DNA of 64,000 nt from Apostichopus japonicus (GCF_037975245.1 NC_092572.1:16312269-16376268); one strand, 5' to 3'; positions 37,203-49,079 are shown, numbered from the stretch's first letter. Made by a program: numbers and translations. Notes: a model not told the origin generated them from the letters alone.

Positions 37203-38330
37203 ATGAATGTTCAGAACTTGCTGCAGTTATCCAAGAATATGGAAAATATTGTTGACCCATCGAAGAAGACCAAGCCTCAAAAATGTGTTATTTATTGGAT
37301 GAAAGATCAGCAAGTTAGTACAGAGTCGGTGATGGACAAAGAAAATGCAACTGAAAATGCAGTCTGCTTGATAAAGTGGAGAGGAAAGGGGCCGTATTCT
37401 AAAAAAATCATCAAAATAAGTGGTATGTTGACCTTTTTTCTGTTTCATTTCTATGTGTAATCATTTGAAACTTTCTGACAGTGGCACAATAACCAAGTTC
37501 AACTTCTAATTTTCTCCTGTCTTGTGCCACGATAAACAGCATATTTGCAGTTAATAAAATTAATAATCAAATTAAAATAAGACAAGGCTACATGTGTAGT
37601 ATATTTCTTGTTTAGGCCTAAACTTATAGGGTTACTACAGTTAAGCTTATTCTTATGGGTGCATGGGGCAATGCCTATGTTTGGTAATTATTTGAACATT
37701 CAGTACTTGGATTTTCCTAGTTTTACCTAGTCAAACTTCACGTTCAAGTCTGACGTTTCTCTTACCGTACTACAGAGATTTTACTTACCATTGAAATAGC
37801 GTTATAAAAATGCAAAACATTTAAATGTTGGGCATGCAGGGTTTTAATGTGATTACATTTCTGTTTTTCATATGTGGTTATATGCAAGGAGCCAAATTTT
37901 TCATCATTTTAATAATTATTACAGGGGGGGGGGGGGGGAGGGCTAGTAAGGTTATATATAAACTTTGTGACATGTTGTAAGACATGTGTAAACATGCTTG
38001 CTTGCAAAAAAAGTGGGGTCTAAAGCCACCCATCTCTCCCCCGCGTTGCGACGTCCCTGTATTATGCACTGAATATTATATATTATATTTTCCGTTTCTT
38101 CTGGGTGGTTATTGTGCCAATGTATATTTGTGCCCTATCATTATTAATTATTTCTATTTGTTTTATGTTCAGAGTACATTCACAGTATGTGTGGCAGAAA
38201 CCAGTGGACAGAGCCACAGCCACAAGAGATGAAGAAACGGTTTGCATACAAGTGCACGAATGCTCCAAGATACATGAAATTGAAGAAGCTGTATTTTATT
38301 TTTGTTTTGTTTTGTTTTGTAATTTTATAG
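37203..38330 (+). CDS. candidate two-exon gene, BEN-domain-gene-like N-terminus
   Basis: Exon 1 (37203-37422) starts MNVQNLLQLSKNMENIVDPS and contains KCVIYWMKDQQVSTESVMDK..AVCLIKWRGKGPYSKKIIKI, reminiscent of the N-terminal module of BEN-domain proteins (VKW-..K-Y-A-I). The donor GTATGT follows one base into a codon. Exon 2 (38173-38330) follows acceptor TATGTTCAG in the matching phase and reads YIHSMCGRNQWTEPQPQEMK.. to TAG. AATAAA lies 7 bases after the stop. The product would be about 125 residues. It sits in an adducin intron on the opposite strand. The family assignment is weak; the exon pairing is the stronger evidence. Confidence 0.45.
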
Positions 38331-38335
38331 TTGTT

Positions 38336-38341
38336 GAATAA
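38336..38341 (+). terminator. AATAAA polyadenylation signal
   Basis: AATAAA shortly after the stop of the two-exon candidate gene at 37203-38330. It is consistent with a compact 3' end. Confidence 0.4.
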
Positions 38342-38427
38342 AAAAGGAGACTTCAGAATTCTGGTTATTCTCATTATTTGTTTGGAGAGTTTTAATCAAT
38401 CACTAGGACAACAAGCTGACCAAATTC

Positions 38428-38881
38428 CTAACTCTCCTTACTTGACACTGATTAGCATACAAGTATTCAATAAGTATTCGAGTAAGTATTCAGAAACCTG
38501 TTAAGCCTTCATAAAATAACTAATTAGCATACAAGTATTTGAATACTAGCGAATAAGTATTCGAGTAACTATACGTATTCATCAGAGCCGAACTATTTAA
38601 ATTAGCAAATACTTATATGCAAATGAGCTAAGTATTCAAATAGCTATTCCAAATCTACTCGAATACCTATTCGAATACCTATTTGAATACCTAACAGGTA
38701 TTTGAATACTTCACTCATTTACATATTTTGGCTCTGACGAAGGCTTATAGTTATTCGTATTAGTATTGGAATACTTATTTTGTACTGTGTGTTATATGGT
38801 AAATTTTCTGAATACTAAGGAAATCTTTGAATACTTTTTGAATACTTATTGACTATATTCGTGTTAGGTAAGGATAACTTT
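38428..38881. mobile_element. hAT-like MITE rich in GTATTCGAATAC motifs
   Basis: Ends CCTTACTTGACAC (from 38436) and its near inverse (to 38873) are flanked by CTAACTCT and ATAACTTT, 6 of 8 bases matching. The interior repeats the AGTATTCGA/GAATAC dyad many times in both orientations, which makes the element highly foldable. No ORF. Confidence 0.55.
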
Positions 38882-40066
38882 ATTAGAAAGCGGATAATCC
38901 GCTTTGTAACGACCATTGTTTGTTACCCAGACTCAACAACAAAAAAACACACACACACACCGATTGATAAAATTGTAGGTTGACAAAACCCAGACAACCA
39001 ACTCTTGATGCTGCAGGGAGAAGAGAGGACCAAGTACTCCCATTCCTGCCCATCAACACCCCCCACTTCCCCCACCACTTGAAATCCTAACCCACTAGTA
39101 AAGTGTGTTGCTGAACCTTCAAGACATACAAATAGAAAACTCAATTATGACTTTCATGAATGATCTCTAAGGGAAATTTTTCCCACAGTTTCAACTCGTA
39201 GCTTTTCTAAGGATTTACATTAGCCAAAAGACCCTGGTTTCCAAGGTCAATAATGAAACACATCTCCCAGGTGGGTAACCTTGCCCTTGGGGTCAGACAT
39301 CAAAAAGAATATTATGGGAACTTTATCGCTGAATGTCAACATTATTAGTGCACATACATGTTAGGAAGCAAACATCCCCTACTATGCCTTAATCCAAATC
39401 CATAAATCCGATTTGGAGTCGGCAAGTTGCATCAAGACTAGCAATTACTCCAGTCAAACATTCTTTTTCAACCACTGTTTTTTTCTTTTCATTTCATGGA
39501 GCAGGCTTTGCTATTGCGGGTGGCTTTCTGCTGTTACTCAGAGCCTAGTTTGACTCAGGAAATAGCAAACAAAAGTTTGTACAGAAGCGGAATCTTCGGG
39601 GGTGGAGAGAGTTGAGGAGAGTGTAATGACTACATATTGATACAGAAGTAGACTATGCTAATGGCAAAATCAAGTTCCGTGTAGGCTAGGAGATACAATC
39701 ATCCCCAAGACAATAACAATTCCAAATTGATTATATTGTTTGGAAACAGTTTGAAAATTTCAGATAACTTTTCTCAGAGGAGAGGGTCATAACAAAGATT
39801 AACTCAATCCATACCATTTACTTTGTGTTTCGAGCTGACTAATCTTGTCCATTTTCAACCCTAACCCCCTCCCCCCCTTACCCCATTCCCGGCTCTTTCA
39901 AAAACAGCTTAAAAAGGAAAACTCTGTAACTTTCACACGTCTCCAAAATATTCTGAAATGGAGGAGAATGAACAAACTGTAACATAACCAGAAAACATTT
40001 GGCCTCACACTGCTAAGTTTTACAAGCAATCCGACCACGTTGGACCAAGTCCAGCTAATTCTTTAC

Positions 40067-40309
40067 CTGTATCTCACATGCTGCTACACAGTTGAGGGCT
40101 AGGAAGTACGCCTCCTCTATGGACCCACCACAGCAGACGATACATGGTTACGCAAGAATAGGATCTTGTTTTTGGGTCCAGGGGCCCTGATGATTTGATC
40201 CTTCTGTTCCTCCTCGACCACGATCTCCGTGTAGTCATAGTATAGAGATCTCACCACAAATCAAGGCATCTTGACTGATCGGCAATAGGCCACACTTCAT
40301 AGTTGAGAC
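40067..40309 (-). pseudogene. adducin head-domain exon with compensating frameshifts
   Basis: A 243-bp segment between acceptor TTGACAG and donor GTAAAG. It begins VSTMKCGLLPISQDALICGE, matching the adducin aldolase-like head (AVSAMKCGLLPIS). The match then moves one frame to YYDYTEIVVEEEQKDQIIRA and NKILFLRNH, and back to SIEEAYFLALNCVAACEIQ. One extra base near 40230-40236 and one missing base in the RNHG motif near 40140 cancel out, so splice phase is kept but stops fall between. Either a pseudogene or two consensus errors. Head-domain exons upstream were not found. Confidence 0.8.
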
Positions 40310-42036
40310 CTGTCAAGATTCAAAGCAAAAAATTCAAAATCCTCCATATTCTATGACATCTTTGCTTTTAACGATTTGCTTTGGTCAACAACTTGCAGGA
40401 AGGGTAATGCTAGGCAAACATATTGAATATTCAAAGAACATTTAAAATCCTCCATAATCTATGACATCATTGCTTTTAAGGTAGTTTTTTTTTCTTCTTT
40501 TTCTTTTCTTTTATGTGGTCAGCAAATTTATAAAGTCAACAATGTATTAATCAAAACAAATCGAAATGTGACAAGTCAAGCTAAAGATCTTAAAAAAAGT
40601 GATCAAAATCCAAGTAAAGAAAAAAGGAACCTGCTCTAAGAATCATGAAAGTAATTATAAAGGTGGATACTCACAGCAGCGCCTGCCGAAGTGTGCACAT
40701 GTTAAATGCATTTAGTACCTGGTCTGGATTTTTTTATTATTATTACTATTGCTTTGGCAGACTTTTAACTTTGAACACTATCTATCAATATGTAGCAACT
40801 GCTTTGAAGTTGATGAGAAAAACATCTTTTGGCCGAGAAGCATCCAACATTGGGGTTATTCCACTCATCTCCAGAAGTTATCTGTTGATCAAAAAAAAAT
40901 CCCTTAGTTCATTGTTGCCTTTAAATAAAACAGTGAGTGACTTAATTATTTAGATTACACAAAAGAAGGCAAAACTATATGAAGAAAAGAATGCAAGACA
41001 ATTGATCAAGTTAGCCATTAGCTAGCATTTGAAAGCAGTAGAGAAGACCAGCATATGCAGAGAGTCTTCTTGATAATTGAAACAAACACTGTTGTTCTAT
41101 AACTCTATAAACACTACCAGGCAATTGATTGGACATTGTTTATATGTAAAGGATTGGGTGGTTAGAGAAGTCTGGTTGCGACATCCAAGGGGGGGGGGGG
41201 TGGGTGGGGGGGGGGAGATATAGTATGGCAAGGGAAGGCAGAACTCAGTTTTTCTCTTTAAGCGCTGGTATTTTGTTCCCCACTAGCAAGCTCTACATCA
41301 AAAAAATAGGAGGAAAAGGAAAACAAATGTGTAATAAACAATGCTTGATAAAATCATAAACTAGCTTTTAAATGTTGGAACACTCCTTTAATGCTCAGAA
41401 AATATTAAAGAGTGAATGGCTCCTTTAAATATTAGGGAGTAGAAGGCTCTTTTAAATGCTTATGCCATGCAACCCACAATGCATCTCATGTCAAAAATTA
41501 ACCTTCTATTCTAAAAATCATGGCTATAACCGACATATGATAAAAAAAAATAAGATATAAAATCTTAAATTTGTCCAAAATCCATAACCATCTAAAAAAA
41601 TATTTGCTTTGTCAATAGATGATAGCTGAAGGGAATCAATACAGCGTATTTATTACAACTCTAAGTGTACATATTACCAACTAATCCCAATGCCATGGAA
41701 TACTATTATGTACCAATGCCAACAACAATATGTACACAACAGTTACCTTTATCGAACACATGGACACGGCCATCTAATACTACAAAAACTTGTGATAAAA
41801 CTGAGGGTGCTACTGGCAAATACCGCAGAATATGTACAACCTATCTAGCCTTATGCTGTCTACCAACAGAAATCACCTACAATATAAAAATGAAATGCAA
41901 GCAAATATGAATACTTGTAACGTCTTCGTTCACATACTGAAATAATTATTCCATCTAGTACAGTAGTAGCAGGCATATCACATAATATAACACATGCTTG
42001 GACCTAAGATGTTTAAAAAGTAAGGAACGAACTTAC

Positions 42037-42120
42037 CTGATTATACCTGGTCTCCATAGCTGCTGCCCTCAGCATACACTGCAAACGTACATTTTCTGCA
42101 ACACCTAACTTCATGTCAAA
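42037..42120 (-). CDS. unidentified 84-bp exon candidate
   Basis: A strong pyrimidine-rich acceptor (TTTTTTTGTAG) and an excellent donor (CAG/GTAAGT) bracket 28 open codons: FDMKLGVAENVRLQCMLRAA then AMETRYNQ, phase 0. It does not match the adducin segment expected upstream of the exon at 40067. I do not recognise the protein. It could be an exon of another minus-strand gene. Confidence 0.45.
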
Positions 42121-42342
42121 CTACAAAAAAAGCATCATATCAGTCAAAATCTTAGAAAAGTTACAAATGAAACATGTTTTTACCTCATAGAGCTTTTGAT
42201 GATAAACTGACGCAGGGAAGTTAATTAAAAATAACTGATATTTTTGGATATATACATAAATCTTAGATTTCGTGTATAAACCACATTGTCAATGGTCCTG
42301 ACCACAAACTTTTTCAGGTTCCTTACCCGCAACTTCCTGGAG

Positions 42343-42575
42343 TTTTGAAGGCTGAAATTGCAAATAAACTAGGGCATATCCCTACACCAGTTTGAAGGGT
42401 CACATTGCAAATAAATTAATGCATATCCCTACACTAGTTTGGAGGGCTGAAATTGCAAATAAACTAGTGCATATCCCTACACTAGTTTGGAGGGCTGAAA
42501 TTGCAATTAACTAGTGCATATCCCTACACTAGTTTGGAGGGCTGAAATTGCAATTAACTAGTGCATATCTCTACA
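42343..42575. repeat. five-copy 48-bp tandem repeat
   Basis: Units start at about 42343, 42391, 42438, 42486 and 42533. Each reads TTTGGAGGGCTGAAATTGCA..AACTAGTGCATATCCCTACACTAG, with a CTAGTG/CACTAG dyad within. The later copies are nearly identical. Confidence 0.9.
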
Positions 42576-42803
42576 TATAAATAGACCTATCAAAAAGCCC
42601 AATCCTTGAGATCAATTTTAAGTTGGTCTGACTTCATGAAGTCAAAAAATTGGATAACCAACCGTTATTGGATAACCAACCGTCAACCTGTTAACACTGT
42701 TCCTTGAGGAGCTCTTATATTTTCTACTTTCTAATGATCTCCGAGGTTAAATAGAGTGTGGTTTTCACTACATCATTGCAAATTGTATTATTTGAGACAC
42801 TAA

Positions 42804-43148
42804 TTGAGACAATATTTAGCAGAAAATTTTATTTTATTCCAATTTTGGAATACTTTTTCCGCTGGAGATCTCGGCAATGACGTCTTGCGACGTTCCTTAG
42901 CCTACAAGATTGTTAGTACGGATTCTGCGACAGTGGAGAAATTAAAGGAGTGTAGCATCAGAGTTGCCGACAGTTCATATAAAGATACTGAGATTTTGTA
43001 TGCTATCATGAATGATGTTGGCAGAGATGGAATTGCAAGTTGTGTGAAATCTTTGGGATGCTGGATTATCACATTAAAAGCAAAGGAACAAGCTGATCTT
43101 ATTTTGGACAGTGGACTACGATATTGTTTCATACAACAAGATGTCTAG
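42804..43148 (+). CDS. LINE ORF1-like protein
   Basis: A 114-residue open frame containing STDSATVEKLKECSIRVADS and ending ..YCFIQQDV. No zinc knuckle or coiled coil is obvious, and I do not recognise a domain. Its stop codon overlaps the start of ORF2 by 8 bases (GATGTCTAG), which suggests translational coupling. Confidence 0.5.
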   Translation: MRQYLAENFILFQFWNTFSAGDLGNDVLRRSLAYKIVSTDSATVEKLKECSIRVADSSYKDTEILYAIMNDVGRDGIASCVKSLGCWIITLKAKEQADLILDSGLRYCFIQQDV

Positions 43149-44141
43149 CGAACACATATTGTCTTTATTCCACCATAATAGTCGAAGCCTTAACAAAAAC
43201 TTAGACGACATAACTACATTTACGTCTCTATTGAAGGAGGATTTCTCTGTCATTGGATTTACCGAAACCTGACTTACTGCAGATATATCCCCCCTAATCC
43301 ATATCAATAACTATACGCTTGTTGAAAGGCATCGTCCCGAAAGGAGAGGTGGCGGTGTTTGTTTATTTGTTAACAACGATTTAAATTTCAGAAACTCAGA
43401 AACGATATAAGCATTTTCAATGATTCTGTCAATGTTCATAGAGGTTGACATAACATCAGCAATGAAAAATTATACCATAGGCGTAATTTATAGGCCTCCA
43501 AAAAGTTCACTGCATATTTTTCTGACACACGTAAACAAAATTTTAACCCAACTCCCGAATGAACGACATAGTGCGTACATTATGGGTGATTATAATATTG
43601 ATCTTGCTGACAATATTAAATCTGCTGACTTTTTAAACTTACTATATGCCAGTGGATTTTTTCCTACTATTACCAAACCTACCTGTGTGGGTTGCACTTC
43701 TGCAACTCTTTTAGATAATGTTATAACCAATGATGACTGCAAACTAATAACTGGTATCTTTGTAACCGATCTCAGTGACCATTATCCATTATTTCTCCAA
43801 ACTGCCATACACAAAAGTAGGCAAAGGGGCCCTATGTATGTGAGGAACTACTGCAAAACAAATGTACAGAATTTCTTCTCAACAATCCGAGATGCTTCTT
43901 GGGAAAATGTTTCATCCCAAACTGATGCAAACATTACTTATTCTATGTTTTATAACAATTTCAATGCCATATATAATCAATGCTTTCCTGAGCAATGCGT
44001 CACCAAATCTAAGAGACGTCAAAAGAGACACCTGTGGATTACTGCAGGTATTCTAGTTTCTATCAAAAGAAAAGATAAGCTATTTAAAAGACATATTAAG
44101 AACCCGTCGGGTGTAAATAAAACTATTTATTCTCAATATTG
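43141..44141 (+). pseudogene. LINE ORF2, endonuclease half
   Basis: It starts MSSEHILSLFHHNSRSLNKN. AP endonuclease motifs follow in order: N-RSL, the catalytic Glu of GFTET, VIYRPP, MGDYNIDL (catalytic Asp) and LSDHYPLF (catalytic Asp-His). In-frame stops lie at 43270 (TGA, where these enzymes have Trp after TET) and 43408 (TAA). The frame then stays open until the hAT insertion at 44142. Confidence 0.85.
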
Positions 44142-45333
44142 TAGTGTTTACACGGGTCCAAAAACCGGGAACCGGGTACCCGAGGGCCGTTACCCGTCGG
44201 GTATCCGGGTACCCGGAAAAAATTTGTTTACCCTCGTGTATCACGATTTTCAAGAAATTACATATTGGATGCTGTAATAAATTGCATTATATTCTCTACT
44301 GACAATGTTTTCATGTTCAAATACGTAGGTGTAAGATAAGGTATAAAACCTCCCTCAGTAATTTTTATTTGCTTCTGTTTCTTTCATTAACTTGTTAGTA
44401 AATTAATTATTTAATTATAATTAGCATTACTACTAACATCACATTGCCGCCGCTGCTTATGCTAGCTCGTGCACGTCTATTGGATCAAACCATATAAATA
44501 TCCAATTTAGCTCTTAAACAGTTTTTAATACTACTACTATCTATTATGCAGGTCCAGGGTTCGCATTAGCCGCGACGCAATTTGATCGCATTTGGAATAA
44601 ACGATTAGTAAAAAGCCACTTGCGATTACTATTATTTAGTTATCCCGTCTATAATCCATAAACATCGCGTAAAATTCCAGCCTTTCCTTCTTTGAAATAA
44701 ACGAATGAATAAATAATAATTTCTTCCACATGGTAGCCTAACACCACACTAAGTCAATGAGAAATCTAGCTAAGCCTAACCATCTGTTTATTTGCTGGAG
44801 TTGTGACGCAGTTATAAGATATCCATGGAATACTTTCGTTATTGCTGTTACGATCGACCACATGGTTGCCTAACACCACACTAAGTCAATGGGGATAGTC
44901 TAGCCTAGCCATCTGTTTATTAGCTGAAATTGTGACGCAGTTATAAGATATCTATGGAAAGCTTTCGTTATTGCTGTTATCTTCGAACACATGGTAGCCT
45001 AACAACACACTAAGTCAATAGGAAATCAGCCTAACATTCGGATTGCAATTTTTTTTTAAACAATCACACTTTGCGTATGATTCGGGTAATAAATTAGGAA
45101 CCGGGTAGTATCGCGAATAGCGGGCCCCTTCGTTATGCCGTTATCTTCGACCACATTGTAGCCTAACACCACACTAAGTCAATGGGAAATCTGCCTAACC
45201 GTCGGTTTGCCAATTTTTTTTTTTTTTTTTTTTTTAGATCACACTTTGCTTAGGATTCGGGTAATAAATAAGGAACCGGGTAGTATCGCGTCGGGCGGGT
45301 ACCCGGATAACCCGTGCAAACACTACAATATTG
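44134..45333. mobile_element. hAT element nested in the LINE
   Basis: The element (44142-45325) starts TAGTGTTTACACGGGT and ends with the inverse of TAGTGTTTGCACGGGT. It is flanked by the perfect 8-bp duplication CAATATTG (44134-44141 and 45326-45333). Its ends are rich in CCGGGTACCCG palindromes. Removing the element plus one duplication leaves the host LINE frame continuous (..SQYCNKLN..), which fixes the boundaries. There is no transposase ORF. Confidence 0.95.
44728..45220. repeat. four diverged about 130-bp repeats inside the hAT
   Basis: CACATGGTAGCCTAACACCA followed by CACTAAGTCAATG recurs at about 44728, 44859, 44989 and 45151. A T-run of about 23 bases follows the last unit (45212-45234). 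Confidence 0.85.
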
Positions 45334-47178
45334 CAATAAGCTCAATCATGTTATCAAATTTTCTAGAAAATTATATTTCAACAATAAATTTGATAATGCG
45401 AGGAGTAACCCAAAAGGCACATGGGATACCATTAACCAACTACTCTACAAAGGTCGTAAACAATCATCATATCCCTCTTTTTCAAGGATGGTGACAAAGA
45501 GATTAACACCGACCATGACATTGCTAATAAATTTAATGACTTTTTCGTCAATCTGGGGCCATCACTGGCAAGTAAAATCAACCACAAACGTAAATCACAG
45601 GAATCTGTGAACATTGATGTTAACACTCATTCCATGTTTTCTCATCCTGTCAGTGAGGAGGAGTTGTTAAAAACAGCAGCCTCTTGCATGAAACCCGATA
45701 AAGCAGCTGGATACGATGATTTTAAGCCTGGTATTGTAAGACAAGTTATCCTATTTATTACCAAACCATTAACCCACATTTGTAATTTGTCGTTCAATAC
45801 CGGTTTTTTTCCTGATATGCTAAAAATTGCCAAGGTCATCCCTGTCTTTAAGAAAGGGGATTCAGAAAACTTTGAAAATTATCGACCTATATCAATATTA
45901 TCATGTTTTTCCAAAATAGTTTAAAGGCTTATGTATAATCGTATTTTTAACTTTATTTCAAAATATAACATTTTATGCCAGGAACAGTATGGATTCCGTC
46001 CTCAACACTCCACTGAGCTAGCACTAGCTGATGCCATTGACAATTTGTATAGTAATCTTGACAAGAATAGTACCTGTGTCGGGGTTTTCCTGGACCTCTC
46101 AAAGGCCTTTGACACAATAGACCACACAATTCTGCTTAATAAATTACACCGTTACGGCATAAGAGGAACCCCTCTTAATTGGATCGACAGTTACTTAGCA
46201 AACCGCTACCAATATACATCCTACAAAAATGCTCATTCCCAACCGGAGAGAATTCAATGTGGTGTGCCACAAGGCTCTATACTTGGTCCATTGCTTTTTA
46301 TCCTATATGTTAATGACATTACCAATGTTTCTGATAAAGTTAAAGTTGTTTTGTTTGCTGACGACACAAATATTTTCTTCGTATCACAATCGAGAACTTT
46401 ATTTCATATTGAAGTATCAACTGAATTAGACAAGTTCAGCGACTGGTTCGCTGGCAACAAATTATCATTGAATATTGATAAAACAAACTATATAGTTTTT
46501 AATACTTCTAAAAATTTTACATGGAATGCTGATATTACTATGGGTAGTAAAAGACTACAACAAGTCAATAGTACTAGATTTTTAGGCGTATATATAGATC
46601 ATTAACTTAAATGGTGTGACCACATTACAACTGTCTGTAAGAAAGTTGCAAAAAACACCGGTGTTTTAGCTAAGCCTAAGCATTATCTGCCACAACACAT
46701 ATTAAAGATTCTCTATCAGACATTAGTCCAGCCACATATTACGTATTGTTGTAACATATGGTCTGGTACTAGATATACCAATCTGAATCCCATTTGTATT
46801 ACACAGAAGAGAGCAGTCCGCCATATAACACATGCCAAACCACGGGACCACACAAATCCTCTTTTTAAGCGTTCTAAGTTGTTAAAAGCTGATGACATTT
46901 TTAGGGTTAACCTTGCTACATTTGCTTATAAGGCATGGAATGGACTGTTACCAAATGCTTTTAATGACTACTTAATATGTAACAGTGATATTCATCATTA
47001 CAATACCAGATCTTTAGGCAATGCACATTATAACAGGTATAATTCTACAATGGGGATGTTATCACTAAGGGCACGTACAATCAAAACATGGAATTCTCTA
47101 TCAGACAATATTACAAATAAACCTTCTGCAAAATCATTCAGAAGAAACTTTATTCAAAAAATTATTGCATCTTATTAA
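45326..47178 (+). pseudogene. LINE ORF2, reverse transcriptase half
   Basis: Motifs appear in order: KPDKAAGYDDF, PVFKKGD..NYRPISIL, EQYGFRPQHST, FLDLSKAFDTIDH, CGVPQGSILGPLLF, the catalytic FADDTN (near 46360), NKLSLNIDKTNY and RFLGVYID, then a C-terminal region with YNTRS and NSLSDNI. This is a CR1/L2-type RT. A one-base frameshift lies near 45478 and stops at 45922 and 46603; otherwise it is open. The endonuclease half lies 5' of the nested hAT. Confidence 0.88.
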
Positions 47179-47885
47179 TTGAACATGTTCTTTTTTTCTT
47201 ATATATTTTGTTTTCTTTTTCCTTTTCTTTACAGGGAGTCCTCTACTTTGTTAAGCAATCTGAAGGTTTTTTAGAGGACTTCCTATCACATTGAATATAT
47301 TCACGTGATAAACAAATCAAATCAAATTTGTGAATAGGACTGCATAATGCAATTTTAGTCTAGTATGTTAATTATTTAATGATGTCTATTTTCCTCAAGA
47401 TGAGCTTCATTCTCAAAAGTTATACCTGTACTTACATTTTATGCCTTTGTTTGCTAGCTGGGTCATCTACTTGGGTTATTTTTCAGTGGAACAGGTGTCA
47501 CTTAACTGTTTCTTCTCCTCTTTACTGCTTGCATGTGTTCCTCTCATTCCTAAATTTGTCCATCAACTTCATGCTCCAGTAATCCTGTTTCAAAAGGAAT
47601 TATAAATAATATCGAATGCTCTATGTTCACATACTGGGTAATCACCAATCACAATAAATCCCATTCCAACCCCATAGCTTCACGCACACACACATCTAAT
47701 CAAATACACACACATGCTGTTTGAAAGCCGTTATTTCCTATTCACAGTTGGTTTGGTCTACCAAACATACTCTGAAACTCTCTACAAAGACAACGATGCA
47801 CAGAGCTGACCCTGGCAACCTAGGATAAGGAATTATATTTTACCCAGCCCAGACACAATAGCATGTATATATAAACATTACTTAC

Positions 47886-48019
47886 TACAGGATGAGCGCC
47901 AGGTATGGACGCCTTTCCCAGGAACTGGTAGCCCCCGCTGCCTCTGAGTAGTGGGCAGTTCAAGTGCAGCTGGTAGATTGCTCAACAGCATGTCTCTTCC
48001 CAGTCCTGTGGTCAGTACA
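47886..48019 (-). other. possible unidentified exon
   Basis: The minus strand has acceptor GGTTGTAG and donor GTAAGT around 134 bp with two competing readings: CSVLTTGLGRDMLLSNLPAA at the start and CPLLRGSGGYQFLGKASIPG at the end, one base out of register. It could be a lesioned exon of the same unknown gene as 42037-42120. I do not recognise it. Confidence 0.25.
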
Positions 48020-48649
48020 CTACAACCAGTTTGTACCTACATGTAATGAAAGAAATTAATCAAAAATAATATGGCACAAAAGAGGGTTCTAATTAAGAAG
48101 ACACTGCAACTGCATGGCCTCTCCAAAGACTTTCCAATTCAGGCAGCATACGATCATCAATATCACAACCTTCTAAGTATAATGCAAGAAGTAAGACTCC
48201 ATTTGCTCCTGCAAGCCAATGCAGAGATGTAATAGTTGCGAATGTCACCATGGATACATTTGTTATTGGTTACCATCACAGTAACAAGTTGTGCTTAATG
48301 GGTGAAATGAAAAGAAGAAGGGATCACAAGGTACAAAGTCCAGGCAATGAGGGCTGTTCAGCAAAGATGCCCTATTTTGGAGATGAACAAAATGGAGGAA
48401 AGATTTGTGAATCCAAATTACTTACAGGTAAGAATCCACTAATGGTCAAGTGTCTCACAACTGATGCTGATGGCAAGGCATGTAAAAGGTTCAGTAGTAC
48501 AATGGCTGTAACTACTCATTCTGAAAGTGAACTTAACCTGTTAGATCAAGTTCACCTACTCAAGTCACTCCACAGAGCACTGACAATATTAATGCAGTAT
48601 TCCCCTCTGATATGTTCCTGCTAAAACTGTGACTAAGAAACGCTTGACA

Positions 48650-49079
48650 ATCTTATAAATACCTGGGAGAAACCATCACTGATAAATTGGAGTGGGATGA
48701 ACATGTAAAACGTATTCTAGCAAAAACTAATCAGCGTATGTTCCTATTAGAGAAGCTCAATTTATTCGGACTATACCAACTCTTATTTCTCTGTTCTATA
48801 TTAAAATCGGCAATCAAGACCACCATTACATTCTGTTTAGCCGCGTGGGGTGACAATACTACTGCTAGAGACATGACCAAGTTAAGTAGACTAGTTTCTA
48901 AAGCAAGGAAAGTTTGTCGGTCACATGACCTCAGTTCAGTAGATGAGTTGCTTGTCAGAGTATCACAGAGTAATATGAAGTCAATCATGTCATCCCAACA
49001 TCCTCATATCAATTCCTTAGCGCTCTTCCTTGTGCAGCGGCGGAAAGTCACGATAGTTACTACCCACACCCCTCGTTGA
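48650..49079 (+). pseudogene. L2/CR1-like LINE RT C-terminal fragment
   Basis: After YLGETITDKLEW-like sequence the frame reads DEHVKRILAKTNQRMFLLEK, then FCLAAWGDNTTARDMTKLSR and ..LSSVDEL. This is the post-polymerase region of L2/Rex-type LINEs (SKANQRL-FL-KL, FC---WGGN---D---L---V). It is 5'-truncated and isolated. Confidence 0.7.

Larger units (their letters stand above)
42780..47326 (+). mobile_element. near-full-length CR1-superclade LINE with nested hAT
   Basis: The + strand contains ORF1 (42804-43148), an 8-bp ORF1/ORF2 overlap, and ORF2 with endonuclease and reverse transcriptase to the stop at 47176-47178. A short 3' UTR ends in an AAATC-type repeat. A 1184-bp hAT element sits inside ORF2. 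ORF2 lesions seen are four stops (43270, 43408, 45922, 46603) and one frameshift near 45478, so the copy is dead but fairly young. The 5' boundary is uncertain. Confidence 0.85.

Noticed and set aside
42037-42120. Upstream adducin exon
   Set aside because: Splice sites are strong, but the 28 residues do not match the head-domain sequence expected before VSTMKCGLLPIS.
48250-48624. 124-residue + strand open frame
   Set aside because: No recognisable domain or splice support; it may be part of the LINE fragment that follows but I cannot support it.
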